Shown: piece after piece, positions 1-33,200 of the stretch
How positions within the stretch are numbered: position 1 is the stretch's first letter
Layout: each line of letters starts with the position of its first letter
Assembly (NCBI GenBank): GCA_949316495.1
Contig: OX439000.1
Location: forward strand, 50,728,220 to 50,792,219
Direction of reading: 5' to 3'
Length of the DNA: 64,000 nucleotides
Source of the DNA: Amphiduros pacificus
Taxonomy: Eukaryota > Annelida > Polychaeta > Phyllodocida > Hesionidae
Notes under the pieces: generated by a model
What the model saw: only the letters and a program-made list of their open reading frames with translations
Database searches by the model: none
What the model was told of the DNA's origin: nothing
Position numbers and translations under genes: made by a program

Positions 1-2860
1 CGACTGGCAACCTACTGGCAGTAGTGAGCAGACATTATCAGATGGTTAACTGCATCAAGTTCACAGATGATGGGGGACACTTTGTGTCTGGAGGAGAAGA
101 TAATCTGGTTATTGTGTGGTCAATGGCAAGGTATCCACCTTTATGCCATCTGCAATGTAGTTTTAATGAATATAAATCACATCTTTTTGTATAAATTAAG
201 AAAGACATTATATGCTTAAATCATATTTGATGGAGATTTTTATAGATCAATACCATTGTAAAGCTGGGTTCTAGTTTTTTTTTTTACAATGCCATTTAAC
301 AATGGTTATATATTACAGCAATTAAGTATGCATTGTAGATAAGTCCTGGGAAAAAATGGTTAGATAACTTTGAGTAAACAACTCAGTTTGGGTGTAGAAA
401 ATATTTGCTAGTTATAAAATATATATTGACAAGAGATTTTCTTATTGGTAATAAATTTGCAGTATAATAATTCATAGACTATTGATGTGATTGGATCTCA
501 TGTTGCAAGCATCAGTTGTATAATACGAGAAAAGTTGGGGACTATGAAAATAAATATATTAATAATTTAACAGTGTGACATGTTTGTTTGTAGGATTCTG
601 AGCTACTCCCAGAGTCAGACAGGCAGCACAGGAGTAGAGCCCCGACACATTTGGTCAAGTCATTCTCTGCCTGTCACTGATGTACATGTGGGGTACGGTG
701 GGACAGGATCCAGAGTCCTGACAGCTTCACTAGATCAAACATGCAAAGTAAGCCTTGATGAAACTCCCAAATGTCTGTGTAGGGAATGTTATGCGTAGTG
801 ATGATGTGCTTCACAAGAATAGCATAAATTTACCTGTGCAATGAAAATTTCAAAGTAAACATGTAAGATTTTCACACACACACACACACAAACACACACA
901 TATTAAAGTCTGAGCATGGAAAATGTGATGTGTAAAACAACATAAGAATGAAGCCAAATGTTCATAGTTCTTTGTAATTGTCTCTATTTGCAGTTGTGGG
1001 AGTTGAGCAGTGGGCGGCTGCTGTGTAACTTTGTTTTTGACACCAGCATTATGTCTGTCATCATGGACAACGCTGAAGCTAGGCTTTATGCTGGAGCTGT
1101 AAACGGTAATATATACCAGGTCAACATGTTTGAAAAGGTGAATTGAATATACCACAAGAATTTTCTGAAACCTGAAATAAGTGTTATTAAATGATTAAGC
1201 AGAATATATAACATTTATTTAAATTTCACAGGCACTCTCGTCAAAAGAAAATTTTAGGAGACTGTCAGAGGCGAAAGTTGAGAAATAAGTTTTCAATTGT
1301 AGATGTAGAATGAATAATCTCTGTGCATGTGACCTGATGCATCCCACATGGATATTCTAAAGAACTCTGAAATCTGATGTTTTCAGAATTCATTAATATA
1401 TATATCAGGTGAATGATCTGTAAAATTATCATTGTACTATCTAAAGATGAGAAGTAAAGGTTACACTATATATATCTTTTCAGCCAGCAAGAATAGAAAG
1501 GCATGTCACTGATAACGAGGAAGAAAGTCTCATATTCAAAGGACATAGGTATGACATATAAACAGTTTACTCATATAATTCTAGGTAAACATCTCACATT
1601 AAGGCTACTGAGATCAATGCATTCTCTCAAATCAACACACGTTATTTTACCTGATAAATGTATGTGAGGATATATGTAAAAATATATAAGGTTTTTGCAT
1701 TTTAGTGAAGTTGATCAATAATTCAAATGAATGTTTATTGATATGTGTTGGATTTTAGCAAGCAGGTGACCTGCCTAAGTTTGTCTATGGATGGAGCAAT
1801 GTTAGCATCTGGGTCACATGACTATCAGGCTAAACTATGGGATGTTGCCAGCAGACAGTGTATCAGAACACTCCCGCATAAAGGTAAGCAGTGAGTTATA
1901 TCATTCCAATAATAAATGAAAATAGTATTTCAGATCACACAGAAATATAAGTTAGCGGTCCATCATAAAGAGAACAAATGACAGGACAAATTTGACTGCT
2001 TTTTGCAGGTGTCTTTTTCCCACTGAAAATATACAAAGATTTACAAAAGCATCTTGTAGAGTTGAAATGAAATTATTATCTCAGATAAAATGAGTTTGAA
2101 ATGATTGCAGGGAATCTGACCAATGTGTTACTTGTGCCTACGCCTCCCAATCTCCTGAACGTGGAGGGGGCTGGAGGTCAAGCCAGTCTGCCTATCGCAC
2201 AGTTCAAGCGCCACCTACATCAGCCACACCTGTCGGACATAGGCGATGGCGATCACGATAGACGAGATACAGTGGATGTCAGAATTAAAAAGAGAAAGGT
2301 CAGGGAGATTTCTGTAAAAAAAAATACATATTTTTAGTACTTTTTGAATTTGCTGTTTTATTGATATATAACTAAAATTGTTTGCATAAAGTCTACACAC
2401 ACACAAAGTATTTTACTCAATTTCAACTCATGCAGGCAAATTAAGTGTCCACTTCAATCACATATAGTAATGATCAGAGATAAATCTTGTGTATTTTATT
2501 TTTATGCTGCTCTTTTAAACCATTCCAGGTGGAAGAGAATGAAAGCCGTTACAAATCAGCACTTCTAGAAACTTGCATCAAACAGCTGAGGACAGAGGTG
2601 AGTGAAATATAAGACTTAGTTAATCAAATAGCTGTCTTCTTTCTGTTTTGTATTCTTTCATATTTTAATCGCAATCAATCAGTTATACTTTAGCTAATAT
2701 ATGTCATCAATCTTGAACATTTTAGAACCCAAACATCAAAACATCAGCAGAGGTAGAAGCTGAATTGAGAGAGAATATTACAGATTTAAAGAAAATTAAT
2801 AGAGACATTTACCAATTTGCTATCAAAGAAATTGTAAAAGATAAGAAAAATAAATTATAG
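1..2860 (+). CDS. WDR18: WDR18 (WD repeat protein 18), 3' part, eight exons
   Basis: Exons by reading frame and GT-AG borders: <1-130, 594-747, 994-1137, 1484-1548, 1759-1883, 2111-2298, 2529-2597, 2726-2860 (TAG stop). Phases agree across every junction and give 335 residues; roughly the first 95-100 residues of the usual ~430 lie outside the window. The first visible residues, TGNLLAVVSRHYQMVNCIKF, match the human WDR18 stretch TGNLLVILSRHYQDVSCLQF. WD-repeat signatures follow (GGEDNLVIVWS, ASLDQTCKLWE, GSHDYQAKLWDVASRQCIRT), and the C-terminus has the conserved helix LRKINRDLF, here LKKINRDIY. In the known family WDR18 (yeast Ipi3) works with PELP1 and TEX10 in the nucleolar/nuclear rixosome for ITS2 processing and 60S maturation, and has been linked to checkpoint signalling. 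It converges with the gene at 3144-4451. An AATAAA at 2849-2854 overlaps the end of the CDS. Identification is firm. Confidence 0.93.
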
Positions 2861-2888
2861 TATTTTGTTACCTAAATGAGTTTTTTCA

Positions 2889-2894
2889 TTTATT
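2889..2894 (-). terminator. Candidate poly(A) signal for the 3144-4451 gene
   Basis: AATAAA on the minus strand about 250 bp after the stop codon of the membrane-protein gene. It lies just past the WDR18 stop, so the two convergent transcripts would overlap or nearly abut. Confidence 0.4.
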
Positions 2895-3143
2895 TTTTTA
2901 AAATGTGTTTTATACATATTGATTTTGTTCATACCAAGAAAACGTTAAGAAAAAGTGAAGAAAACATTACTTGAAATGTCATGTACAAGGTATGGCAGAG
3001 AAAAATATGAGCTATATCCATGTATTTGATATGCAAAGACGTGCATAAGCAACACTTGTGAGGATTTGAAATTAAGAGAAAATCACACTTAACTCAACAC
3101 ATGATCTGATGACCGGTAAATGACATTGCCTATATAGAATCAG

Positions 3144-4451
3144 TCAATAAGTGCCTTGTCTCTTCAGTTCATTATTTTTAACCACAATCATAGCAGCAAA
3201 AATGATAAAAGTGTAGAAGAAGAGGAAGAACATAGCAAAATAGATGGCGTTTATTCCCACCCCACTGATATTCTTGCCTTTCTCTTCATCTCCTTCAACT
3301 TTTTTCTCAGGTTTTTTTGAGAATGATTTTTGCTCTGACCTGATGGCAGTCCTCAAGAGAAGGAAATTGAGTTGTCGGTTAGTCAGATTGATATTGATTT
3401 TTTGTGCGCTAGTATTGTTGACACGGTCATTTTCTTTAATGCCAAGGAGAATGTCCCGGTTGTCATCCATTGATGGAAGGACTGTGGTGAAGGTCTTATT
3501 TTCATGTGATATTGTCACATTCTTACCTACTTCTTCCGAAGGACCAAAATGTTGGATAAAAAACACAACTCCAAAGCCACAAAGTAAACACAGGCAGAAA
3601 GTAAAAAGTAACAAGATTGCCATAATACGTTTACTTTGCTTGTATCCAGTCTGTCGACGAAGAATAAATGGGTTGGAATGTAAATAAAGTTTAGCCATCA
3701 TGAAACTTTGTTTCCGTTCTCTGGCCCTTGAGGCCTTTATTCGGGCTCTTTCATCAAAAGAAAATTCTTCTAAGTCATCCAAGTTCATGAGACTGTCAGT
3801 GGCAAAGGCACTATCTGATAATGTTTCACAACTGCCAAGGTGCATCTTTGTGACAGAGGTATCACTGCTTCCAGAAATCGTCTTTCCCCAGGAGAGCTTC
3901 CGGAACATAGGATCTTGCTGAGTGGTGGCAGATGTCCCAGACAAAGTCCGCACAAGTTGGGGTTTGTTTGATGTTGCAAGTTTTCGGCTCCTTCCTTTGA
4001 CGGCATCTGTGTCTGACACTGATTTTTTCAGAGGCAGCTTTGTTGATATTAGTAGCTTCTCTGTAGACTCGTCTCCAGCATCATCCATATATATGCTTTC
4101 TTCATCATTTGCTTTTAACACAAATTGGGTTCCATCATTGTCGAATGGCAATGCTATAATAGTTTCTTCAGACAATATTTCTTCCACAGCAGTCTTTCCA
4201 TAGGGATTTTGAATGCATGAATTTGTTTCATTCACAATATTTTCTGTTGCCAAATCTTCCTCAGCAGCCATTCCATTAAAATTTGGAATGCATGAATTTG
4301 TCCCATTTGCAATTTCTTCAGTTGCCATTTCTTCCCCAAGAGTTGTTCCATTAAAATTTTGAATGCATGAATTTGTTCCCATCACAGTTTCTTCAAAAGT
4401 CTCCATTTTGACTTTACTGGAATTTGTTGTCACAATGTTGTTGTTTTTCAT
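3144..4451 (-). CDS. Unrecognised two-pass membrane protein with N-terminal 25-residue repeats
   Basis: A single uninterrupted 435-codon frame starting MKNNNIVTTNSS. I do not recognise the family. Residues 1-275 are hydrophilic, with Ser/Thr- and acid-rich stretches. Three repeats with an exact period of 25 residues begin at 26, 51 and 76 (TNSCIQNFNG, TNSCIPNFNG, TNSCIQNPYG). Two strongly hydrophobic segments lie at about 276-300 and 402-424. The ~100-residue loop between them contains at least five N-glycosylation sequons (NVT, NKT, NNT, NLT, NIS) and there are none right after the second segment. This supports a long cytosolic N-terminus, a luminal or extracellular glycosylated loop and a short KNNELKRQGTY cytosolic tail. 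A basic stretch (RRQTGYKQSKR) precedes the first segment, fitting positive-inside topology. It ends 284 bp from the WDR18 stop, tail to tail. Absence of introns among intron-rich neighbours could mean retroposition or a single-exon coding region with 5' UTR exons upstream. Function unknown. Confidence 0.72.
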   Translation of the reverse strand: MKNNNIVTTNSSKVKMETFEETVMGTNSCIQNFNGTTLGEEMATEEIANGTNSCIPNFNGMAAEEDLATENIVNETNSCIQNPYGKTAVEEILSEETIIALPFDNDGTQFVLKANDEESIYMDDAGDESTEKLLISTKLPLKKSVSDTDAVKGRSRKLATSNKPQLVRTLSGTSATTQQDPMFRKLSWGKTISGSSDTSVTKMHLGSCETLSDSAFATDSLMNLDDLEEFSFDERARIKASRARERKQSFMMAKLYLHSNPFILRRQTGYKQSKRIMAILLLFTFCLCLLCGFGVVFFIQHFGPSEEVGKNVTISHENKTFTTVLPSMDDNRDILLGIKENDRVNNTSAQKININLTNRQLNFLLLRTAIRSEQKSFSKKPEKKVEGDEEKGKNISGVGINAIYFAMFFLFFYTFIIFAAMIVVKNNELKRQGTY

Positions 4452-5255
4452 CCACTCTCTTTTGAGGTAAGAAAGAAAGTAACATATGTGGAAATTAAGA
4501 TATGCTTAAATGCACATAAATAAAGCCAACAGATTTTTGTTTTTCATAAATCTGTATTAATGTGCCCTTTGATTTTACAATTAATAGAATGGCACATATT
4601 ACAGTAATTAAACAGGCTCAACATATCTTAATAGCATTAATATTTATCAATCCTCTTGAATTAATGCTGATATCAAATGTTTTTTTCTTTATTTCCAAAT
4701 GTTCTGCTCAAACACATTCCATTCCATGTAATTGGTTTATGAGATTTCTTTTTTGTGACCTAAGAGGATTAATAGCCTATTAAGAGGATTAATAGCCTAT
4801 AGCAAAAACACAAATCTCTGACAGCTTCATTTTCACAGCTTCCCATTCCAACATAGTTTGTATCATTGGTAGAATTAATTTTCTCTTAAATATGGTTGAT
4901 TTTGAAAGATTTTGAAACAATTTATTCAGGTGGAAATATTTCAAAAGTGTTGCAAAATTAGAAAATTGTGAATAGTGTCAGTACTTGTAACCTAAAGATT
5001 TTAAGTTTTTGAAACATTAAGAGTTTTACAATATAGCAATATATCAGACTATTACTCAAAGCAGTATATTCAGTTTGTACATGTAAAAAGTTATGCAATT
5101 TTTGCTGTGTGCTTTGAATTATACTTTTCATTTATCAGTCATCAGGGTTTGTGCCAAGTTATTGACAACATGTTCTGAAGTACAAACTGTACACTCCTTT
5201 CTGCACAATCACACATTTTTATCACAACTGCTCCTCTTGAATGGAGCCTTGTGAT

Positions 5256-5403
5256 GCAAGCTGGTGATTTAAAAGAATGGGAACATCTTATAACTTTCTA
5301 CTGTGCGCAAGCTGGTGATTTAAAAGAATGGAAACATCTTATAACTTTCTACTGTTTGCAAGCTAGTGATTTAAAAGAATGGGAACAACTTTCTGCTGTG
5401 TTT
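5256..5403. repeat. ~50-bp tandem repeat, three copies
   Basis: Three successive copies beginning GCAAGCTGGTGATTTAAAAG at 5256, 5306 and 5358 (the third with one base change). All continue with a shared GAACAT...CTTTCTACTGT segment, the last copy shortened. Confidence 0.85.
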
Positions 5404-6509
5404 GTAGTTTCAATGAAATAATGGGGTGAAACATAATGCAAAATCTTTTTAGTTATTGCAATGCAAAAAATATCCTCAATTATATCCAAAATGTGTTGAA
5501 AAGAAGCACCCCCAGCTGAAGAATTTACCAGTAGTATTTCACTAGGTCAACAGTTAGAGTGGAATCACTACCAACCTGGATAAACCTGCCTGCTCATCCA
5601 TATTATGGTATGGGTAAAACCAAACTGAAATACGAACATTTTAGCTAATCGTGTAATAAATATAATAAAAAAATATAGGCCAAGCCGTTCTTAACATGGC
5701 TTGATTAGCAGATATCAGGTAAATTTTTTGAAATTTCTTCTGGATGATCCAGGTGGAGAGGCCATTTAATGTACTGGAAAACCTTTATTTTAGGACAAAG
5801 ATATCTATTGCAGTTGAAAGGAAACCAGACAAGAAATATTCATTTATTGCATTAAATATAATTTATTTAATAATATCATTAAAATTCCTTGTTTGCAAGT
5901 GATAACAGACTGGTTTCTATGGAGATTCTGTGCTGTAACTCTGAAGTGTTGTAAAAATACTTTATATGACATACAGTAATAGGGTAAGTACACAAGACAA
6001 TTTGGAACCTGAAGTATGTTTTTTATAAATACCTTGGCACCATTCAGGACAAAAGAGCCTGATAAATTGATAGAGTTATCACATACCTATATGTTGCTGC
6101 CCTGATATTTGCCTACTGAAAATGGATGGAAGCCTCAACATGAGTCTTCTTGTTATCACCCAAGTTTTGTGCCCTGATTTTAATACTGTGTAACACCATA
6201 TGCAGGCACTCTACAGAGATATTGTTTGACATCTGATACTTCTGATATGCGTATAAACATTTATACATTACTGTTGGTTCATGGCGACCAAGGGGAGAGG
6301 AGGCAGACTCGCTAGAAGTCAACTCTGGTCACTCTGAGATGGCTCACATCTCAGGAAATATCCTTCAAGAAAGCTAATGGACCTTGAATGCCAAACCTAT
6401 GTCGAAAAGAAAAGTTGAAAGTAGGTAAATTAAGTGATGCCATGTGGTCGAACAAGGGAACGGCTGAATAGGGGAATGGTTGAAACAGCCAGTCACCAGA
6501 ATAATATAT

Positions 6510-6790
6510 TTATTTGATGGATTAGTGTGATCTTTTTATGTGGCTATAATGACCTGTTTACTTGATGGATTAGAGTGATCTTTTTATGTGGCTATAATGA
6601 CCTGTTTACTTGATGGATTAGAGTGATCTTTTTATGTGGCTATAATGACCTGTTTACTTGATGGATTAGAGTGATCTTTTTATGTGGCTATAATGACCTG
6701 TTTACTTGATGGATTAGAGTGATCTTTTTGCTTGATGGTGATTATAATGGTCTGCTAATATGATTTTGGCTATAATGACCTGGTGGTCAG
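6510..6790. repeat. 47-bp minisatellite, about five near-identical copies
   Basis: Unit contains TTGATGGATTAGAGTGATCT followed by TTTTATGTGGCTATAATGAC. Copies are nearly perfect to about 6745. Decayed relatives (GATCTGTT..., ATGATGGTTAGAGTAATCTG) continue to about 7080, so an older, wider array probably had a recent local expansion. Confidence 0.88.
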
Positions 6791-8074
6791 AATATTTTGT
6801 TTAATTGTTAGTAATTTGAGTGATCTGTATGGCTAAAATAATTTGTATGACCGGGGCTATTATATGATCTGTTGGCATTAGGGTGGTTATAAAAGTCTGT
6901 TTATATGATGGTTAGAGTAATCTGTTTGGTAGAGGATAGAGTGGGGTCTGTTTAAATGTTATTGGTTTATATGATTGAGGCTAAAATGAAGTGACTGGCT
7001 TTGTAATGAAATGTTTACATGATAATGACTAGTGTGCGATCTGATTACATAATTTGGGTTTGGATGGTCTGCTTACAAAACTTTGGGTAAAAAGGCTTCA
7101 AGAACAATCTGCTGGGCTTCCTGGTAGGAAAAGGCACAGAAGAATTAATACTGTGATAGGCTAATACAAAAGAACTTAGTGTTTACAATACATAAATAAA
7201 CATTCATGGAAATATAATCACCAGTTAGTTTACTTATTCACTATTTGACCAATAAGTTCAATTTTTTAGAAGATCTCTACAAATGGGTACCACAATTTCA
7301 TTATTTATAATTTATCTGTAGTTGACTTATAGACAGAACAACTCAGACATAAATGCTGATGACACTCATCAGCATTAGCCTAAAAGTTTTATGTTGAATT
7401 TTCAAAGTATTTATTTGAATTCAAATTATTTCAAATGTGTTTAGATGTCAAGCTGTTTGTGGAGGTTTGATGTCTGCCCTAAATTCCATCTGTAAATTTC
7501 ATCTTCTAGTTTAATATTATTTTAACAAATGAAAACCAAATTTATATTAATGGTCTGAATTGTGCAAATCTAATGACTGACAATTCAAACACATGTTTTC
7601 TGTATGATTCAGACTTGAGTGAAAATGACAACAAATTAGTTCAGGAAACAAAAAAAAATGTTCCTCATCACTGCTCTCCTCTATTATGAAGTGAAAAACA
7701 AGTTCCAAGTTCCACCTCAAACAGAAAACTGTGAGGTGCCACAAATGAGAAGCTCTTGTGAGCCTGCATAATACAAGAGTAAAATACTGATTCTGGTGTT
7801 AAACAAAGAAAAAACTATTCTGTCCCCATCTGTTTGTTCAGTGGATTAGGACCATTTTTCCAGGTCTTAATCCAGGATAATACCTTCTGCATTGCATATT
7901 TAAAGCTCACATAAACTGTTGATATAATCCTATCACCTTATAAATACTGAAAAGTTTTGTATAGGTACAAAATATTTTGTTTAAGTTACAAAAGCATGTT
8001 CCTTGCTGCTCCTCAAATGTAAACAGAGTGAAAAGCTATCATCAAACATTTGACCAGACTAATATCAAAATTAA

Positions 8075-8080
8075 TTTATT
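8075..8080 (-). terminator. Candidate poly(A) signal for the TIR-SAM gene
   Basis: Minus-strand AATAAA 50 bp downstream of the TIR gene stop codon. An additional AATAAA falls inside the last codons (about 8150-8155). Confidence 0.45.
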
Positions 8081-8129
8081 CTATTGCTGTGAATATCCTT
8101 TCAAAGATTCAAAGGTTCACAAACATATT

Positions 8130-29112
<20,983 letters not shown>

Positions 29113-30200
29113 GACAGTAACATATCTGTGGAGCAGACGACAATCTGTCTTCTGTCAAACTCCAATCACTAGTTAGCTGTCACTCTATAAACCTAGTCCC
29201 GTGTAGCAGCAAGCGTGGCTGGCTTGGAAACCAAACATAGCGGCTTCAGACCGCATAGCCGGCTCGTGAATATACATTAACTATTATATTTACATTGGCT
29301 CTTCCGTTCACTCCCGTCTAAATGTCAATCAAAATAAAACCGCTACAAACAGCGCGCAGAGAAGATGGCAACTACGAAAAACCACCCCTAACTGATGATC
29401 AGTGTGACAGATATCGATTGCCTAGATTGTTTGCTTCAATTTGGGATAAAAGTTGCATTAAAACCAATTATCGGATAGCTATTCTGTGGACCCCCCTCCG
29501 CGAATCTCTATTGATCGTGACCCACGGCCAGCGAGGGGTGACGGTGAGTTTATTAACTGTTTATTGTGCATTTGTGCGGCTCTTTGCCCATGTAGAACCA
29601 GTTAAGTGCCACAGTCGGCTTGCTTGTACCCTTCCATAAACAGATCTTCATTTTCAGAGCTGTGCTTGGCTTCAGAACGAGCGTAGGGGAAGATCTTGTG
29701 GCAAACCAGCCGATAACCCGTCATTAACTAAATTAACCAATATGGCGGACTGTGCCAGTAATAATTTATTATTCGCATTGGCATGGATTCAGCTGTCAGA
29801 GAGGCCTGTCACCCGCCCGTTGTGGTCGGCGGAGTCTAGCTTCACTTGTCGGGATCACAATAACCTTGCTTTGATTATTATTACTGTCGGGATAACCCTT
29901 ATAAGCGGCCTGGAACTTATTGCGGGCGAACAATGTGGAGGGTCTCGCGGCGGGGAATATCATAGATGCTTGATATAGGCTGAATAATAAATGTGATGTG
30001 TGGCTCTGTGGGTATATGGTACGGGACGGGCAGACGGGGCTCGGGGCAGCGGCAAGCAGCCTGTTGCTGCCGGGAACACTAACACGGCCGGCCGCGTGTG
30101 CCTTCCGCGCCCGTCAAATCGTATTTCGCGCACTCCAGTAGGGGAGGGAAACAGACAGCCACAAACGGCCAAGCCACAAGATTTAATTGCTCAATGGGTT

Positions 30201-33200
30201 GTCCATTTAGAAGGTGGATCTTTGCCATCCCATACCATCACCTGGAGGAGTTAGTGTGTGATAGAGGGCGCCCCATGGCAGATTTGGGTACCACTACACT
30301 GCTGCTGCCAGACTGGAGAAATCGGCATCTACTGCAGAGCTTGAGGTGTGGCATGTGAAATCTGCGCCTAATGCATGTCCAATACAATACCCGCTACCAT
30401 TCGCCACTCTAACTCCTCTACCTCTACCATAATCCAATATTGAAAAATTATGGATGTCAGCTGACTTAAATATATGATCTTTATCATGCTCTTTGTTATC
30501 GGAATTAAGTGAAGGCCCAGGCCCCTCAGAATGTAAACATGCCGTCAATTTCACCAGCCCGTCGGCTCTTCAGTGCCATCGATTGCGTCCATATCTTGGA
30601 TATGTATGTTATGATAAAAGAAATGATGCAAGCCTAAATAAAAGTCAATAAAAATATATTATTCCAAAGGGAGGACCGTGCTCATGAATTTATGCAGCCT
30701 GAATAGACGATACTAGCCATGTGGTGTGTTTATTACCCAGTCGCCCATATTCTATATATATTGCTATTATTGGATCTAGCCTTGGGATTTTTTTCTCCCT
30801 AATCATAATGGATCAGTCCATCAGTATGGGAAATAATATGATTACATTTTGTGTGTGTGCCTTGTGTTAGATTAATGTATTGAGTTAGCGGCAGTCTGCT
30901 ATATAACCAGCACACTCTAGTTATGAGTCATATTGGTAGACAACAGCCCCATTTTATTTCTTTTAGTCTGTATTATATTATGATGCAGTGAGGCAGACAG
31001 GATATTACTGGGTACGTCTGGGCTGAATGTTCATATCTAATCCGTGGTTATAGACACTAATTATGCTGCTGCTGCAGTATTATTTGGTGAATTTATTATA
31101 GGAATAGGGGAGTCTGATGTATTTGGTTTCATATTGAAAGGACATTTTTATTTTTAGATCGGGGGAAGTGTGCAGTAGAATAATGCTTTACTCAAACAGT
31201 ATTGGAGTTATACATGAGATGAGGCTGCGTAGTTAGCAATGGAACCGTGTAGAGGTCGTGGAATATCTTGTTATGTGAAGAGTGTGTAAATAGGGAAGCA
31301 TTTTCTACCAGACAGAAGGACACTCACAGAGCCTCACAATAACATACATTCTCTGTGGATTCACGCACTACTCCGGCCCCGGCTCTGTTCTACTTGGAAT
31401 GAGATTAAAGGTAAATTTTGTATCTGGCATAAGGTTTTTATTGCTTCAGAAGTCAATTTTTTTAAGGCCTGCTGCTTTTTATCTGCTATGCATGCTTTCT
31501 TTCTGTATCATTTTATAATAATATTAGTTGTCGTGTATGTATAATTTGATCCTTTTTCGCTGCTTTGCTGGATTCGCTTATACATTCTAAGATATACAGC
31601 AACACAGAAAGGTCCTTGAGTCTTAGTCCACCAATTTTTACCACATTTTATAGAGATAAGCATTTCCAAAAGTCCTTTTCTGGAGAAAGACCTGCTTGGT
31701 TATCACTATCGACTTATTGACTTTTTTGTCCGACACATAACTTGACCTTTTAGGGTGACAGCTGTCACAGTCGATAATGGTAGGCTCCATTTTTTATGAC
31801 CTTTAACAGCACTCAAGCTGCAAGTGGTACTGGGACAGCTGTAAAATCTTCATTTATAATGACATTTTAGGGTACTTTGCCAAAGTAATGTCATGGCATA
31901 TGGACCTTTTGGGTGGTGGATATTGGATGGGTAGAGGCATTTGTTTTATGAGGATAGGAAAGCAACAAATGCTAGGGTAAAACATTGAATTGTGACTGGG
32001 ACTTGCAAAGTGACAATCACAACTATCTATGTAAGATACCAGCCTCATGCTGCACACACGGACACAAGGCATGTACTTCAGGGTAAATAGCATGCTCCTG
32101 AAGCATGGCGGACATGGCTACGACTGCCTTCAAACATCAGCCTCCAATATTATTAACCCTATGCATGCTGTCATGGGATCTGGAGATAAGAGTTAACAAT
32201 GGGAACATGGCAGGGCATCACAAGCTTGATAAGATGGAAGCTGTATTGATTACTAGCATGCATCTAGCCGCTCACAGGACATAATAGCAGGCTTATATTT
32301 CTTTGATATTCTTTCCGTAATCAATAAAAAGATCAGTTGTCATCTGACATGAAACTCCTGCACATAAATAATGAAGAAGTCCCTTTTGGTGTGACACCTG
32401 CATCTTTAGTTTGGTTTTGTCGATATTAGAAGTTCGTAGAATAATTTGAGAACAGATATTTCAGTGCAATTGGAACTCCTTTCATACAACAAAGAAGCTT
32501 TTTTGAATGTCATGAAGTCAGTTTTTCTATTTACTTTTCTGTGGCCAATTTGTCTAGACATGACACTCCAGTTTAAGAATACCATATTGTAGAACAAGGT
32601 ATTTTGTTATATTTTGATCAATATTTAATATGTTCTTCAAAAGCAAGTGTTAAGCATGATAAAAGAGCATGCTATCTGGTTCTTTTTTTCAATTTAAATA
32701 TTCCTTTACTATTTATTGAAAATTTAATTTTTATAAATTGATGCAATTACTTTTCATATAAATTTTCAGACACTAGGAGGAAGTTCAAATAACATTTTTT
32801 CAAAGTTTTTAGGTTTAATGTGTACACATTTTAAGTGGCATTCAAACTGTCAGTTTAACACACATCATGTTGATGGATTGGTACCTGCCCATTTGCTGTG
32901 ACATCTCTCAGGGCCTTTTTTGTATGACAGTGCTAATTGGTAAGACAAAGCAGACAAGGAGAATACAGATGGGTTTGAGCCTGTCTTATCATGCTTATTA
33001 TTGCATTTCAGCTTCCCCGTGGAATTCTCATCAGCCGCAGAATGGTGTGGGGAATTCTGATTTTCCCTGAAACCCTACATTGCATTTAATATCTCTATGA
33101 TCATGGCAATAACAGCACAGTGATTTAACAGATATAATTTTACCCATATTATCTAAGATGGTTTTAATGTGATCCTTAGACACATGATTTCATACTGCTA

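Larger units (their letters stand above)
4452..8074. other. Intergenic region without a recognisable gene
   Basis: Both strands were read between the membrane-protein gene and the 3' end of the TIR gene. The longest frames (4562-4783, 6113-6322, 7547-7744) lack splice support, repeats of known domains or biased composition. The region carries a perfect 20-bp duplication at 4761-4800, a three-copy repeat at 5256-5403 and the 47-bp array at 6510-6790. Confidence 0.6.
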
